Shown here piece after piece: positions 17,576 to 26,939 of a stretch of 64,000 nt of DNA. The notes under the pieces are model-generated. The model made no database searches. It saw nothing but the letters and a program-made list of their open reading frames with translations, and was not told the DNA's origin. Every line of letters begins with the position of its first letter. Position 1 is the stretch's first letter. Location of the stretch: contig NZ_AULT01000010.1 of the NCBI RefSeq assembly GCF_000422425.1, forward strand, positions 62,001 to 126,000. The letters run 5' to 3'. This DNA comes from Oceanospirillum beijerinckii DSM 7166. GTDB taxonomy: Bacteria; Pseudomonadota; Gammaproteobacteria; Pseudomonadales; Halomonadaceae. A program made the translations under genes and the position numbers.

Positions 17576-18661
17576 ATGAAAACACTTCTCTCCCGTCGCG
17601 CTGGCCGCGCTGTATTAACCACCGTTGCATCTATAACGGCCTTATCAGTGACACTTGTTTCTGGGGCGCTTTTTTCAGAAAAAGCACAGGCGGCACAACC
17701 GCAAATGCCGCCCATGCCGGTCGAAGCTCAAATCGTGCAACCGGAAGATCTGGTGCGTCGTATTGAGCTGGTGGGCTCTTTGAATGCCAACGAATCGGTG
17801 ATGATCCGGCCAGAAGTCTCTGGACGTCTGGCTAAGATTCACTTTGCGGAAGGTCAGACGGTTAACGCTGGTGATCTGCTGTTCTCTATGGACAGCTCGG
17901 TACAAAGTGCCGAGTTGAGACAGGCTCAAGCCAGTCAGGGCTTAAGTGAAGTGGAGTATAAACGTGCCAGTCAGCTATTAAGCAATAACGCTGGCAGTGT
18001 GAATACCCGAGACAGTGCGCTGGCTAAGCTACGTATCGATCAGGCCGGTGTTGAACTGGCCAAAGAACGCTTGGCTAAAATGCAGCTGAGTGCGCCGTTT
18101 AACGGTATTGTAGGCCTGCGCCAAATCAGTGAAGGTGAGTATGTTACACCGGGTCAGGGTTTGGTGAATCTGGTGGCGATCAACCCGATGCGTCTGGAGT
18201 TCCGTGTGCCCGAGATCTACCTGAGTGGCGTTGCTATGGGGCAGATGGTGGATGTGACCTTTGATGCTCTGCCGGGCGAAAAGGTACAGGGTAAGGTGTT
18301 TGCCATCTCGCCTGAGGTGGATCTGAACGGTCGTAACGTGAAAGTGGTGGCGGAACTGCCGAATGACGATGGTCGTCTGCGCCCCGGTCTGTTTGCCCGT
18401 GTCAGCCTGCAGCTGGAGACCATTAAGGGAGCCCTGATGGTTAAAGGGGAAGCGCTGGTGCCGCAAGGCAATGCTCAGCTGATCTACACCCTGGTGGACG
18501 GCAAGGTAAATATTGCACCGGCGACTCCGGGTCTGCGTGAGCGTGGTCGAGTACAGATTATTCAGGGGGTTAAGGCCGGTGATATCGTGGTGACTGCAGG
18601 GCAGATGAAGCTGCGCCCGGGTGCTGCCGCCGCGCCGGTTAATTTGCCGAAGGCTCAGTAA
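17576..18661 (+). CDS. RND efflux periplasmic adaptor (HlyD/MexA-type membrane fusion protein)
   Basis: 361 residues from ATG 17576 with a GAGG ribosome site; in-frame upstream codons were rejected because this start gives a clean signal region (KTLLSRRAGRAVLTTVAS, hydrophobic core, ending near AQAA). It shows a barrel-sandwich lipoyl half-motif (IRPEVSGRLAKIHFAEGQTVNAGDLLF near residue 70-95 in outline), a short helical hairpin, the second lipoyl half (LSAPFNGIVGLRQISEGEYVTPG), a beta-barrel and a membrane-proximal domain. It bridges the inner-membrane pump encoded next to an outer-membrane channel that is not in the window. It lies 15 bases before the pump gene, so the two form an operon. 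Confidence 0.92.
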   Translation: MKTLLSRRAGRAVLTTVASITALSVTLVSGALFSEKAQAAQPQMPPMPVEAQIVQPEDLVRRIELVGSLNANESVMIRPEVSGRLAKIHFAEGQTVNAGDLLFSMDSSVQSAELRQAQASQGLSEVEYKRASQLLSNNAGSVNTRDSALAKLRIDQAGVELAKERLAKMQLSAPFNGIVGLRQISEGEYVTPGQGLVNLVAINPMRLEFRVPEIYLSGVAMGQMVDVTFDALPGEKVQGKVFAISPEVDLNGRNVKVVAELPNDDGRLRPGLFARVSLQLETIKGALMVKGEALVPQGNAQLIYTLVDGKVNIAPATPGLRERGRVQIIQGVKAGDIVVTAGQMKLRPGAAAAPVNLPKAQ

Positions 18662-18676
18662 AGGAGTTCTTAAGAC

Positions 18677-21600
18677 ATGGTCTTGTCTGAAGTTTCAATT
18701 AAACGTCCCGTCTTTGCGACGGTGATGAGCCTGCTGCTACTACTGGTGGGCCTGATCGCCTATGACCGTTTATCGGTACGGGAATACCCCAATATTGATG
18801 TGCCTACGGTATCGGTGGAAACCCGTTACAGCGGTGCTAACGCCAGTATTATCGAATCTCAGGTGACAAACGTGCTGGAAGATTCCCTATCGGGTATCGA
18901 AGGCATCGATTTTATGACCTCGTCATCGAGTTCCGGTAAAAGCCAGATCACCATCAATTTTAAGCTGGATCGTGATGCGGATAATGCCGCCTCCGATGTG
19001 CGTGACCGGGTCGGTCGTGTGCGCGGTATGCTGCCCGATGAGATTGATGAGCCGATTGTAGCCAAGGTGGAAGCCAACGCTCAGCCGATTATGTATCTGG
19101 CGTTTTCCAGCCCGAATCATACTCCGTTGGAGATGACTGATTTTGCTGATCGCCTGGTAAAAGACCGCCTGCAAACCGTACCGGGTGTGGCGGAAGTGCG
19201 TATCTTTGGTGAACGCCGTTACTCCATGCGCATCTGGTTGGATCAGGCCCGTATGGCGGCCTTTGGTGTCACGGTTGCGGATGTGGAAAATGCGATTCGG
19301 GCACAAAACCTGGAAGTACCATCGGGTTCTATTAAGTCCGATGCCCGTGAGTTTACCGTACTGTCCAAAACGGACCTGCAAACGCCGGAAGAGTTTGAGC
19401 GTGTCATTATCCGTGATCAGGATGGTTATCTGGTGCGGGTGCAGGATGTGGCTCGTGTCCGTATCGATGCTGAGAATGACCGTGGCACGGTTCGATTCAA
19501 CCAGAAAACAGCGGTAGCGCTGGGCGTGGTAAAACAATCGGTGGCTAATCCTCTGGATGTTTCTGCGGGCATCAAAGAGATGATCCCGCAGGTGGAATCG
19601 GTGCTGCCGGAAGGCATGCAAGTTGAGGTGGCCTACGACTCCTCGGTGTTTATTGATCGCTCTATTCAGGCAGTATACAGCACCATTATTGAGGCCGTGG
19701 GGCTGGTGATTCTGGTGATATTCCTGTTCCTGCGCTCGTTCCGTGCGACCTTGATTCCTCTGGTGACGATTCCGGTCTCCATGATCGGTGCCTTTATCTT
19801 TATGTACGCGCTGGGTTACTCCATCAACACTCTGACCCTGTTAGCGATGGTCATGGCTATCGGTCTGGTGGTGGATGACGCCATTGTGATGCTGGAGAAT
19901 ATCTATCGTCATATCGAAGAGGGGATGGATCCGATTCAGGCGGCGTTTAAGGGCTCAAAAGAGATTGGTTTTGCCGTTATCGCCATGACCATTACCCTGG
20001 CTGCGGTATTTACCCCGATCGCCTTTACTGAAGGGCGTACCGGTAAATTGTTTGCGGAGTTTGCATTGACTCTGGCTGGTGCGGTGCTGGTTTCTGGTTT
20101 TGTCGCGCTGACGCTGTCCCCAATGATGTGTTCGCGTATTCTGAAGCATAAAGAGAACCCTGGTTGGTTCTATCGCTTTGGTGAGCGCATGTTGTCCGGC
20201 CTGGAAAATGGCTACCGCCGTTCTCTACAGCTGACACTGAAGGCGCGCCCTTTGATCGTATTGATGGGGCTGGGTTGTATTGCGGGCTTATATTTCAGCT
20301 TTACTCAGTTGAAATCCGAGCTGTCTCCAGTGGAAGATCGCGGCACCATTATCGGCTTTGGTATTGGCCCTGAAGGATCAACAACGGAGTTTCTGGATCA
20401 GTACAGCCGCCAGATTGAAGGCATCTTTTCCGGTGTCCCGGAAGTGGAGCGCTACTTTGTGATTACGGGCTTGTTCCCGACAGAAAGTAATATTATCGCT
20501 TTTGCCGGTATGAAGGATTGGGAACAGCGTGAGCGTAGTGCGCAGGCGATAGCAGGTTCTCTGCGTGGCCCTATGTTTGCGGGTATTCCTGGTATTATGT
20601 CTTTCCCTATTACTCCTGCTTCTTTAGGTCAGAGCCCGATTGCCCGCCCGGTAGAACTGGTGATCCAGTCCAGTGGTGACTTTGCTCAGCTGCAGCAGCT
20701 GGTAGGTGCGGTGATGGGTAAGGTGTATGCCAGTGGCAAACTGGTCAACCCGGATGTAGACCTGAAACTGAATAAGCCTCAGCTGCAGATTCAGATCAAC
20801 CGGGATAAAGCCGCAGTGATGGGCATTACCGTATCAGAGGTGAGTCGTACACTGGAAACTCTGTTGGGTGGCCGTTCGGTGACGCGCTATAAGCAGGGTA
20901 ACGAACAGTATGATGTGATTGTGAAGGTTGCCGATGTGGATCGTGCGACACCGTCGTCGCTGTCCTCCATCTATGTGCGTGCCAATAGCGGCCAGATGAT
21001 CCAGCTGTCGAATCTGGTCACTGTGACTGAAACAGTGGCGCCTCGTGCATTGAATCACTTTAATAAGCTACGTGCAGCGACTATTCAGGCCAGCCTGGCT
21101 CCGGGTATGACTCAGGGTGAAGCCTTGACCTGGTTGCGTGAGACTGTGGAGCAGACCGCTGAAGAGATGGGGGTGATCGGTATTCAGTATGACTACAATG
21201 GTCAGGCCCGTGAGTTTATTCAAAGCGGTGATACCCTGATGATCACCTTTATCCTGGCGCTGGGCTTTATCTATCTGGTACTGGCAGCACAGTTTGAAAG
21301 CTTTGCTTCACCTATGGTCATTATGTTGACTGTACCTCTGGCGATTCTGGGGGCACTGCTCACTATGCAATACACTGGTGGTACATTAAATGTTTACAGT
21401 CAGATTGGTTTGATTACGCTGATCGGTGTGATTACCAAACATGGTATTTTGATGACCGAGTTCGCCAATCAGTTGCGTGAAGCCGGTAAAGAGAAGCTGG
21501 AGGCCATCGTTGAAGCCAGTGTACTGCGTCTGCGTCCGATTCTGATGACGACAGCGGCGATGGTGCTGGGCACAGTCCCATTGGCGCTGTCCACCGGGGC

Positions 21601-21745
21601 CGGTGCGGAAAGTCGCCAGGCGATTGGTTGGGTGATTGTCGGTGGTTTGACTTTCGGTACCATTCTGACGCTGTATGTGGTACCAACCGTGTATACCTAT
21701 ATCGTCAGAAAGCTGCCCCATTTACCAGAACCTGACTATCAATAA
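18677..21745 (+). CDS. RND multidrug efflux permease (HAE1/AcrB family)
   Basis: 1022 residues, the usual size for the family. A proton-driven trimeric inner-membrane pump with 12 membrane helices and two large periplasmic loops. Visible are the N-terminal SIKRPVFATVMSLLLLLVG, the paired proton-relay aspartates in AIGLVVDDAIVMLENIYRH (near residue 400), GRTGKLFAEFALTLAGAVLVSG, and the second-half helix motif LITLIGVITKHGILMTEFANQ. An AAGGAG ribosome site precedes the ATG. It resembles the MexF/AcrD-like HAE1 branch, but the substrate range cannot be read from sequence. No TolC-like gene or repressor gene is adjacent. Confidence 0.95.
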   Translation: MVLSEVSIKRPVFATVMSLLLLLVGLIAYDRLSVREYPNIDVPTVSVETRYSGANASIIESQVTNVLEDSLSGIEGIDFMTSSSSSGKSQITINFKLDRDADNAASDVRDRVGRVRGMLPDEIDEPIVAKVEANAQPIMYLAFSSPNHTPLEMTDFADRLVKDRLQTVPGVAEVRIFGERRYSMRIWLDQARMAAFGVTVADVENAIRAQNLEVPSGSIKSDAREFTVLSKTDLQTPEEFERVIIRDQDGYLVRVQDVARVRIDAENDRGTVRFNQKTAVALGVVKQSVANPLDVSAGIKEMIPQVESVLPEGMQVEVAYDSSVFIDRSIQAVYSTIIEAVGLVILVIFLFLRSFRATLIPLVTIPVSMIGAFIFMYALGYSINTLTLLAMVMAIGLVVDDAIVMLENIYRHIEEGMDPIQAAFKGSKEIGFAVIAMTITLAAVFTPIAFTEGRTGKLFAEFALTLAGAVLVSGFVALTLSPMMCSRILKHKENPGWFYRFGERMLSGLENGYRRSLQLTLKARPLIVLMGLGCIAGLYFSFTQLKSELSPVEDRGTIIGFGIGPEGSTTEFLDQYSRQIEGIFSGVPEVERYFVITGLFPTESNIIAFAGMKDWEQRERSAQAIAGSLRGPMFAGIPGIMSFPITPASLGQSPIARPVELVIQSSGDFAQLQQLVGAVMGKVYASGKLVNPDVDLKLNKPQLQIQINRDKAAVMGITVSEVSRTLETLLGGRSVTRYKQGNEQYDVIVKVADVDRATPSSLSSIYVRANSGQMIQLSNLVTVTETVAPRALNHFNKLRAATIQASLAPGMTQGEALTWLRETVEQTAEEMGVIGIQYDYNGQAREFIQSGDTLMITFILALGFIYLVLAAQFESFASPMVIMLTVPLAILGALLTMQYTGGTLNVYSQIGLITLIGVITKHGILMTEFANQLREAGKEKLEAIVEASVLRLRPILMTTAAMVLGTVPLALSTGAGAESRQAIGWVIVGGLTFGTILTLYVVPTVYTYIVRKLPHLPEPDYQ

Positions 21746-21833
21746 ATGCCTGTATGCCGTTGTCGTTAATTGGCCTGTCAGAATAGTTTCACCGGTCATA
21801 ATTGTTGTGACTGGCCATAAAAAGTACAAACGG

Positions 21834-21866
21834 TAAAAAAGCCGTCCTTTAGGGGCGGCTTTTTTA
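21834..21866 (+). terminator. Intrinsic terminator of the RND operon
   Basis: AAAAAAGCCGTCC and GGGCGGCTTTTTT pair across a short loop (one base bulged), with a run of T at the end. It lies about 90 bases past the stop codon. Confidence 0.85.
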
Positions 21867-22164
21867 ATGGTATATTCCCCAGCTATCAAAATAACAAGAT
21901 CCATACTGATAAGTACTAAGCAGCTCTCTTTATCCATAGCGTCAAGATTCGTTAAGCCTGATGTTATGGTCTTCCTCTCCCCGGATTTATCAATGGGGGG
22001 GATATTAAAGGCGCGTCTAGTATTGGTTCTAACAAAGATACTGCTGGATACTGAATCATTATTTTCCCCGGAGACTGTCTTGTTTATGGATAAAATGGAT
22101 TAAAGATATCTCCTTATACTTTGGCTTTCTGGATAGTGTTGGTCAAAGCGTGACAGGTAATAAG
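21867..22164. other. Intergenic region before the signalling operon
   Basis: About 300 bases. A 78-codon frame (21867-22103) begins inside the terminator tail, lacks a ribosome site and was not accepted. No repeat or clear promoter was found. Confidence 0.4.
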
Positions 22165-22551
22165 ATGTTAAGAACGGTTTTAATCGTAGATGACAGTCGT
22201 GTCTCTCGAATGATGCTCTCAAAAGCCATTGCAGATCTGGACCCGGACTGGCAAATTATCGAAGCGGAAAATGGCCAACAGGCTGTTGAGATGGGCTGTG
22301 AGTTTGCGCCTAATCTGGTGGTTATGGACGTCAATATGCCTGTTATGGATGGCTTCGAGGCCGTTGAGATCTTGCGCCCCAAGTTACCCAATACGTCGTT
22401 TGCGATGCTAACCGCTAACGTACAAGCTTCCAGCCAGCAAAGGGCTGAGGAGCTTGGGGTTCACTTCCTGGCAAAGCCGGTTACTCCGGCGGTTGCAGAA
22501 AAAGCACTGGCTATTTGGAGGCAGGAGCATGAAGGATCTTACAGCGCTTGA
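22165..22551 (+). CDS. Single-domain response regulator (CheY-like)
   Basis: 128 residues from ATG 22165 (AGG ribosome site; a GTG at 22150 is the alternative). A receiver domain only, with no output domain. The acidic pair is in LIVDDSRVSR, the phospho-acceptor is in VVMDVNMPVMDG (Asp near residue 53), the switch residue is in AMLTAN and the conserved Lys is in FLAKPVTP. It overlaps the next gene, a CheC-type phosphatase, by 23 bases, which argues that the phosphatase acts on this regulator. The kinase that feeds it is not identified; the minus-strand kinase at 24512 is a candidate. Confidence 0.9.
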   Translation: MLRTVLIVDDSRVSRMMLSKAIADLDPDWQIIEAENGQQAVEMGCEFAPNLVVMDVNMPVMDGFEAVEILRPKLPNTSFAMLTANVQASSQQRAEELGVHFLAKPVTPAVAEKALAIWRQEHEGSYSA

Positions 22552-23128
22552 GCTGGATGCCTTAGCGGAGATATTTAATATCAGTGTGGGGCGCTCTGCT
22601 TCGGTGCTGAGTGAATTAACCGGTGAAGCGGTAACGATGAGTGTACCCATGGTACACATTCTGTCTTCCGAACGAGTGGTGGAGCTGTTTGCCATCAGTC
22701 ATGAGCGTCTCACTTGTATCAGTCAACAATTCTCTGGCTCTTTCTCTGGTGCAGCCATGTTGATGTTTACAGAGAGCAGTAGCCTTGAAGTTGTGCGTCT
22801 TATGCTGGGCAGCCAGGTGCCACTGGAGCAACTGTCCGAGATTGAGCAGGATGCGCTCAGTGAGATCGGTAATATTATTCTGAATGCTTGTTTTGCAGGG
22901 ATTGCAGATATGCTCAGAGATAGCTTCTCTTGTGAACTGCCCGAGCTGATGACCGGTGATATCGAGCATATTTTACACAGTGGAGGCAGTGAGCAGAAAG
23001 TGCTGTTCTTACAGATTAAGCTTGGGTTGGAGCAGAGAAACCTGGAAGGTTATCTGGCCTTTCTGATGGGCAGTGAAACGGAATCTATGTTACAGCAATC
23101 ATTGTCTAATTTTCTGTCAGGTATGTAG
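22529..23128 (+). CDS. CheC-family protein phosphatase
   Basis: 199 residues from ATG 22529 with GGAG immediately upstream. Two copies of the CheC/CheX/FliY active-site pattern (D/S-x3-E-x2-N) are visible: LDALAEIFNISVGRSASVL at the N-terminus, and EQDALSEIGNIILNACFAG near residue 110-128. CheC proteins dephosphorylate CheY-type receivers. Here the gene overlaps a stand-alone receiver gene and precedes a diguanylate cyclase gene by 9 bases, well away from any che or flagellar cluster. A role as phosphatase of the adjacent receiver is inferred from that arrangement. Confidence 0.88.
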   Translation: MKDLTALELDALAEIFNISVGRSASVLSELTGEAVTMSVPMVHILSSERVVELFAISHERLTCISQQFSGSFSGAAMLMFTESSSLEVVRLMLGSQVPLEQLSEIEQDALSEIGNIILNACFAGIADMLRDSFSCELPELMTGDIEHILHSGGSEQKVLFLQIKLGLEQRNLEGYLAFLMGSETESMLQQSLSNFLSGM

Positions 23129-23137
23129 AGTACTCAG

Positions 23138-24070
23138 ATGAAGCTATTTGAAAAGACACTGAATATTCTGCAGTCCGGTGTCATGATACTGGATGATGAG
23201 CTGAATATTGTCTTTATCAATCTCTGGTTGCAGAAAGCATTTGCCTATGTGGATGCTCAACCAGGTGAAAACCTGTTGAGCCTGTGTCCTGAACTGAAAG
23301 GGCGTCGAATTGAGGCGAGCCTGCGTCAGGCGTTGGACAGCGGTCTCCCTGCTGTACTTTCTCCGGTGCTGAATCGTTCCCCTTTACCCTTGTATCATAA
23401 CGGACAATCCCAGGCGGAGCCGTTTGCCCAGATGATACGGGTCCAACCTATGCGGGAAGAAGAGCAGAACTATTGTATGCTGGAGGTTCAGGATGTGAGT
23501 TCGGTGATACGTCGGGAACGTTTACTGAATGAGCAGGCGGATAAGCTGAATCAGATGGCATTGACGGATGAGTTAACGGGTATTGCTAATCGCCGTCATT
23601 TCAATAGTCTGTTGGAAAAAGCCGTGGCCTCCACTATAGACAGCAGCCAATCACTGAGTCTGATCTTCTTCGATATTGATTATTTTAAACCCTATAACGA
23701 TCATCTGGGGCATCAGGCTGGAGACCATTGTCTGGCCCGTATTACGCAGCACCTCAATGATATCTTAAAAGGTGAGGGCTACCACCTGGCCCGCTACGGT
23801 GGTGAAGAGTTTTGCATTATCCTGCCGGGAGTCTCTCCCGCTCAGGCCACGGTGCTGGCTGAGAACTATCGTCAGAATGTTGAGCGGTTGGCAATAAGGC
23901 ATCCCGCCAGCAGTGTGGCTAAGGTTGTGACCGCCAGCTTTGGTGTTTCAGGTTTTAATGCCGGTAAGAGTGATACCTTTACCGGCCTGGTACTGAAGGC
24001 AGATAATGCTCTCTATCGGGCGAAAATGTCCGGTCGTAATCAGGTTATCCAAGCCTGTCTTGATGAGTAA
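23138..24070 (+). CDS. PAS-GGDEF diguanylate cyclase
   Basis: 310 residues, no membrane segment. The N-terminal PAS-like domain (NILQSGVMILDDELNIVFIN, residues 8-27 in outline) could bind a cofactor or ligand. The C-terminal GGDEF domain has DELTGIANRRHF, FFDIDYFKPYNDHLGH and the active-site signature RYGGEEF, consistent with c-di-GMP synthesis from GTP. The inhibitory I-site RxxD expected five residues before the signature is absent (GEGY there), so product feedback is unlikely. Tight spacing with the receiver and CheC genes indicates one operon, probably with c-di-GMP output controlled by that receiver. Confidence 0.92.
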   Translation: MKLFEKTLNILQSGVMILDDELNIVFINLWLQKAFAYVDAQPGENLLSLCPELKGRRIEASLRQALDSGLPAVLSPVLNRSPLPLYHNGQSQAEPFAQMIRVQPMREEEQNYCMLEVQDVSSVIRRERLLNEQADKLNQMALTDELTGIANRRHFNSLLEKAVASTIDSSQSLSLIFFDIDYFKPYNDHLGHQAGDHCLARITQHLNDILKGEGYHLARYGGEEFCIILPGVSPAQATVLAENYRQNVERLAIRHPASSVAKVVTASFGVSGFNAGKSDTFTGLVLKADNALYRAKMSGRNQVIQACLDE

Positions 24071-24110
24071 GCCTTTTTCTGTTCTCGGTCGGATGCTGGA
24101 TGCCTCTGGT

Positions 24111-24488
24111 CTAGTCCGTTTTGAGCAGTTCATTGATCTTTGCGATCAGCTGTTCTTCATCCAAAGGTTTTCTGAAAACCGCTTTGGCCCCCAGTTTCTT
24201 CGCGCTGGTCAGATAATCGGTACTGGATAAACGACCGCCACCAGAGATACAGATTACGGGTAGCTGGGGGTGCTGGCGTCTGAGCTCTATCAGCAGTTCG
24301 ATGCCTTCTTTTTCGGGCATAATAATATCGCTGATCACCAGATCGGGAAGGTCGTTACTCAATGTGGCAGCGACCACAGGATCAGCACCATGCGTAGCCT
24401 GTGTAACCTTAAGGCCAGCTATTTCCAGCGCCATATTCAGAGCAAAGCGCACCAGTTCATCATCATCAATCAATAAAATATGCTTCAT
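24111..24488 (-). CDS. Single-domain response regulator
   Basis: 125 residues, receiver domain only: acidic pair in LLIDDDELVR, phospho-acceptor in LVISDIIMPEKEG (Asp near 54), switch region ICISGGG, and Lys in FRKPLDEEQL. It is the downstream partner of the histidine kinase gene at 24512 (23-base gap), and the two form a classical pair without a DNA-binding output. It converges with the diguanylate cyclase gene, whose stop codon is 40 bases away. Confidence 0.9.
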   Translation of the reverse strand: MKHILLIDDDELVRFALNMALEIAGLKVTQATHGADPVVAATLSNDLPDLVISDIIMPEKEGIELLIELRRQHPQLPVICISGGGRLSSTDYLTSAKKLGAKAVFRKPLDEEQLIAKINELLKTD

Positions 24489-24511
24489 TGGGTGTCGTCC
24501 TCAAAAAGTCT

Positions 24512-25507
24512 TTATTGGGTGCAGGCTTGTGGGTTGTCTGCCAGAGGGAAGAGGATAATAAAGCGACTGCCTTTACCGGATACGCTCTCCACGGTAATAC
24601 TGCCACCCGCCTGCTGAATCAATCCGTGGACAACGGATAAACCCAGTCCTGTGCCCAGTCCAACCGCTTTGCTGGTATAAAAGGGTTCAAAGATACGTTG
24701 CTGTAGGGTTTCATCCATGCCACAGCCCTGATCCTGAATGCTCAATTGAACCCCGTCGTGTAACCGTTTTAAATCAACATCAATCGGCCCGCCTTTCCCT
24801 TCATAACTGTCTTCTGCATTGGTGATCAGCGCCAGTAGAATATCAGCGCTTTGACTGGGGCTCAGATTGATAGGGCAAGTTTGTTCTGTGATTGTAAAGT
24901 TTAGCTGATCTCCATAGGAGATAGAGGAGCGGTAGAGAAGTTGGTGCTCCTGAAGTTCCTGTTGCAGGTCGCTGACCGTGTTCTCGCGCTTGTCTTGATG
25001 ACTGAAGCGCAGTAGCTGCCCCAAGACTTCCTGTGCGTGTACTGAGGCTTGCAGGATTTTGTCCAGTACGGCTTGCAAAGGACTGCCTTCCGGGAGCTGC
25101 TTTTTACTTAACCGGCTCAAGGTCTGTATTGGTTGCAGGTAGTTGTTGGTCGAATGGGCGATGCCCCCTGCCAGAGTACCCAACGATTGCATCTTTTGCG
25201 CATTGGCCAGCTCTATCTCAAGCTTGACACGGTACTCGATCTCTTCTTTTAGAATACGGTTATAGCGCCAGGTGCTGTAGGCAAAGGTAAGAGAGCTGAT
25301 GACTAAAGCAGAAAATAGCCCAACTACAATTTCATCTAAATCCCAGTCTTCATGGTCACGGGAAAAGTCATAAAACAGGTCAAAGGCATCAATACTGACT
25401 AAGGCCGTGGTGAAGATGACAAAACAGATCAGACCTGTAACTACTTGTCTACGATTGCTGAGGCGAACTTTCTCTTCCATCAACTGGCGTCTACGGGCTC
25501 TGGGCAT
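24512..25507 (-). CDS. Membrane sensor histidine kinase
   Basis: 331 residues. Two N-terminal membrane helices (about 22-42 and 60-80) enclose a short, very acidic periplasmic loop (DFSRDHEDWDLDE). Then come a coiled linker, a dimerisation domain with the phospho-acceptor His in GGIAHSTNNYLQPI, and an HATPase domain with the N box LITNAEDSYEG, G1 DQGCGMDE, F box FEPFYTSK and G2 GTGLGLSVVHGL. The H box of this kinase branch usually reads AHDFNN; here Asp-Phe is replaced by Ser-Thr. A dedicated response regulator gene follows. The stimulus is unknown; the loop is too small for a standard ligand domain. Confidence 0.9.
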   Translation of the reverse strand: MPRARRRQLMEEKVRLSNRRQVVTGLICFVIFTTALVSIDAFDLFYDFSRDHEDWDLDEIVVGLFSALVISSLTFAYSTWRYNRILKEEIEYRVKLEIELANAQKMQSLGTLAGGIAHSTNNYLQPIQTLSRLSKKQLPEGSPLQAVLDKILQASVHAQEVLGQLLRFSHQDKRENTVSDLQQELQEHQLLYRSSISYGDQLNFTITEQTCPINLSPSQSADILLALITNAEDSYEGKGGPIDVDLKRLHDGVQLSIQDQGCGMDETLQQRIFEPFYTSKAVGLGTGLGLSVVHGLIQQAGGSITVESVSGKGSRFIILFPLADNPQACTQ

Positions 25508-25539
25508 ATCAGGTGTCCACCGAATAAGTCAAGACTATG

Positions 25540-25569
25540 AAAAAAGGGTGGCATAAAGCCACCCTTTTC
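25540..25569 (-). terminator. Intrinsic terminator of trpS
   Basis: On the minus strand AAAAGGGTGGC pairs with GCCACCCTTTT and runs into T residues. It lies 72 bases beyond the trpS stop codon and before the histidine kinase gene. Confidence 0.85.
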
Positions 25570-25640
25570 ACAGTATAGCGCTCAATCCCGAAGGTTTGAG
25601 AGCAATAGCTTGTTAAGGCTGATGAGATGGCATAACAGCT

Positions 25641-26657
25641 TTAAACAAAGGAGCCAAAACCCACCGCTTTACGCAGCTGATCCATCAGAGGTGCCGCTTC
25701 CGCACGGGCACGGTCTGCACCTTTGCGCAGCACTTCTTCTACGTAGCCCATATCGTTCATCAACTCTTCGTAACGGGCGCGAGGCTCTTTCAGGTGATCA
25801 TTCACCAGTTCGAACAGGTCATTCTTCATCTCGCCCCAGCCGATACCGTCTTCGTAGCGTTTACGCATCTCGGCGGTTTGCTCTGGCGTGGCGAAGGCTT
25901 GCCAGATCTGGAACAGCGTACAGCCTTCGGTTTCTTTTGGCTCGCCGGGTTCCAGCGAGTTGGTTTTGATCTTACGGATCAGCTTCAGCAACTTCTTCTC
26001 GGTTTCAAACAGAGGAATGGTGTTGTTGTAGCTCTTGCTCATCTTACGGCCGTCCAGGCCGCCCAGAACCGCCACTTCATCATCCACGCGGGCCTCAGGC
26101 AGTGTAAAGTACTGGCCTTTGTAGATGTGGTTGAAGCGCTGAGCCACATCACGGGCCATTTCGATATGCTGAATCTGGTCACGACCCACAGGAATATCGG
26201 TGGCGTTAAACATCAGAATATCGGCGGCCATCAGTACCGGATAACTGAACAAGCCCATGGTCACGCCCTTGTCCGGGTCGCTGCTGCCTTCCTCTTCGTT
26301 TTCCTGAGCCACAGCTTTATAAGCATGAGCACGGTTCATCAGACCCTTAGAACAGACACAGGTCAATAGCCAGGTCAGCTCAGTGATCTCAGGGATATCA
26401 GACTGACGGTAGAACACAGAGTTGTCGGTATCCAGGCCCAAAGCCAGCCAGGTTGCGGCGATGGCGCGACGGGACTCGTCAACACGCTTAGGATCGTGAC
26501 ACTTGATCAGAGCATGCAGGTCCGCCAGGAAGTAGAAAGATTCATTGGCAGGATCGCGGCTGGCCTCAATAGCGGGACGAATTGCACCCACATAGTTGCC
26601 CAGATGAGGAATACCTGTGGTGGTGATACCGGTTAAAACTCGACGTTTTTCCATCAT
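25641..26657 (-). CDS. trpS: Tryptophanyl-tRNA synthetase
   Basis: Charges tRNA-Trp with tryptophan. 338 residues from the ATG at 26657; the frame extends further upstream, but the conserved N-terminus [22 protein letters not shown] starts here. The HIGH-type motif is PHLGNYVG near residue 17-24 and the KMSKS motif is intact ([10 protein letters not shown] near 207). This is a class I synthetase of normal bacterial length. A putative promoter with a palindrome over its -10 is listed at 26773. Two ATG codons in tandem (26657 and 26654) make the exact start uncertain by one residue. Confidence 0.95.
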   Translation of the reverse strand: MMEKRRVLTGITTTGIPHLGNYVGAIRPAIEASRDPANESFYFLADLHALIKCHDPKRVDESRRAIAATWLALGLDTDNSVFYRQSDIPEITELTWLLTCVCSKGLMNRAHAYKAVAQENEEEGSSDPDKGVTMGLFSYPVLMAADILMFNATDIPVGRDQIQHIEMARDVAQRFNHIYKGQYFTLPEARVDDEVAVLGGLDGRKMSKSYNNTIPLFETEKKLLKLIRKIKTNSLEPGEPKETEGCTLFQIWQAFATPEQTAEMRKRYEDGIGWGEMKNDLFELVNDHLKEPRARYEELMNDMGYVEEVLRKGADRARAEAAPLMDQLRKAVGFGSFV

Positions 26658-26772
26658 GATACGTTTATCTTCAATCAGTTCTGTTTGATACGAACCCTTA
26701 ACTTGCACAAGTCAGCATCGATCTGAGATGACCGTGCTCAAATGAATAAAAACCTACGGGGTCCGTGTAAGC

Positions 26773-26808
26773 CAGGCTATTGTAGCCTGTTTTGGTGTGA
26801 GTCTGACA
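26773..26808 (-). promoter_or_regulatory. Putative trpS promoter with a palindrome over the -10
   Basis: On the minus strand, -35 TGTCAG (26803-26808) and -10 TACAAT (26779-26784) are 18 bases apart. The -10 lies inside a perfect dyad CAGGCTA-N3-TAGCCTG at 26773-26789. A second perfect 9-bp inverted repeat (CTGACAGGG/CCCTGTCAG) spans 26803-26833. Confidence 0.45.
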
Positions 26809-26939
26809 GGGCTCAGACGAGGAACCCTGTCAGTTGTGGGCAGAAAAGCGTATTACGATGATTGAAATACTGCTTGAATACGCCGATCCGGCCATCCGTC
26901 TGATCGTTTATGATCGATTAGACTGTTTTGAGCAATGGC

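Noticed and set aside
21867-22103. 78-codon frame after the RND terminator
   Set aside because: Starts in the terminator T run, no ribosome site, no family resemblance.
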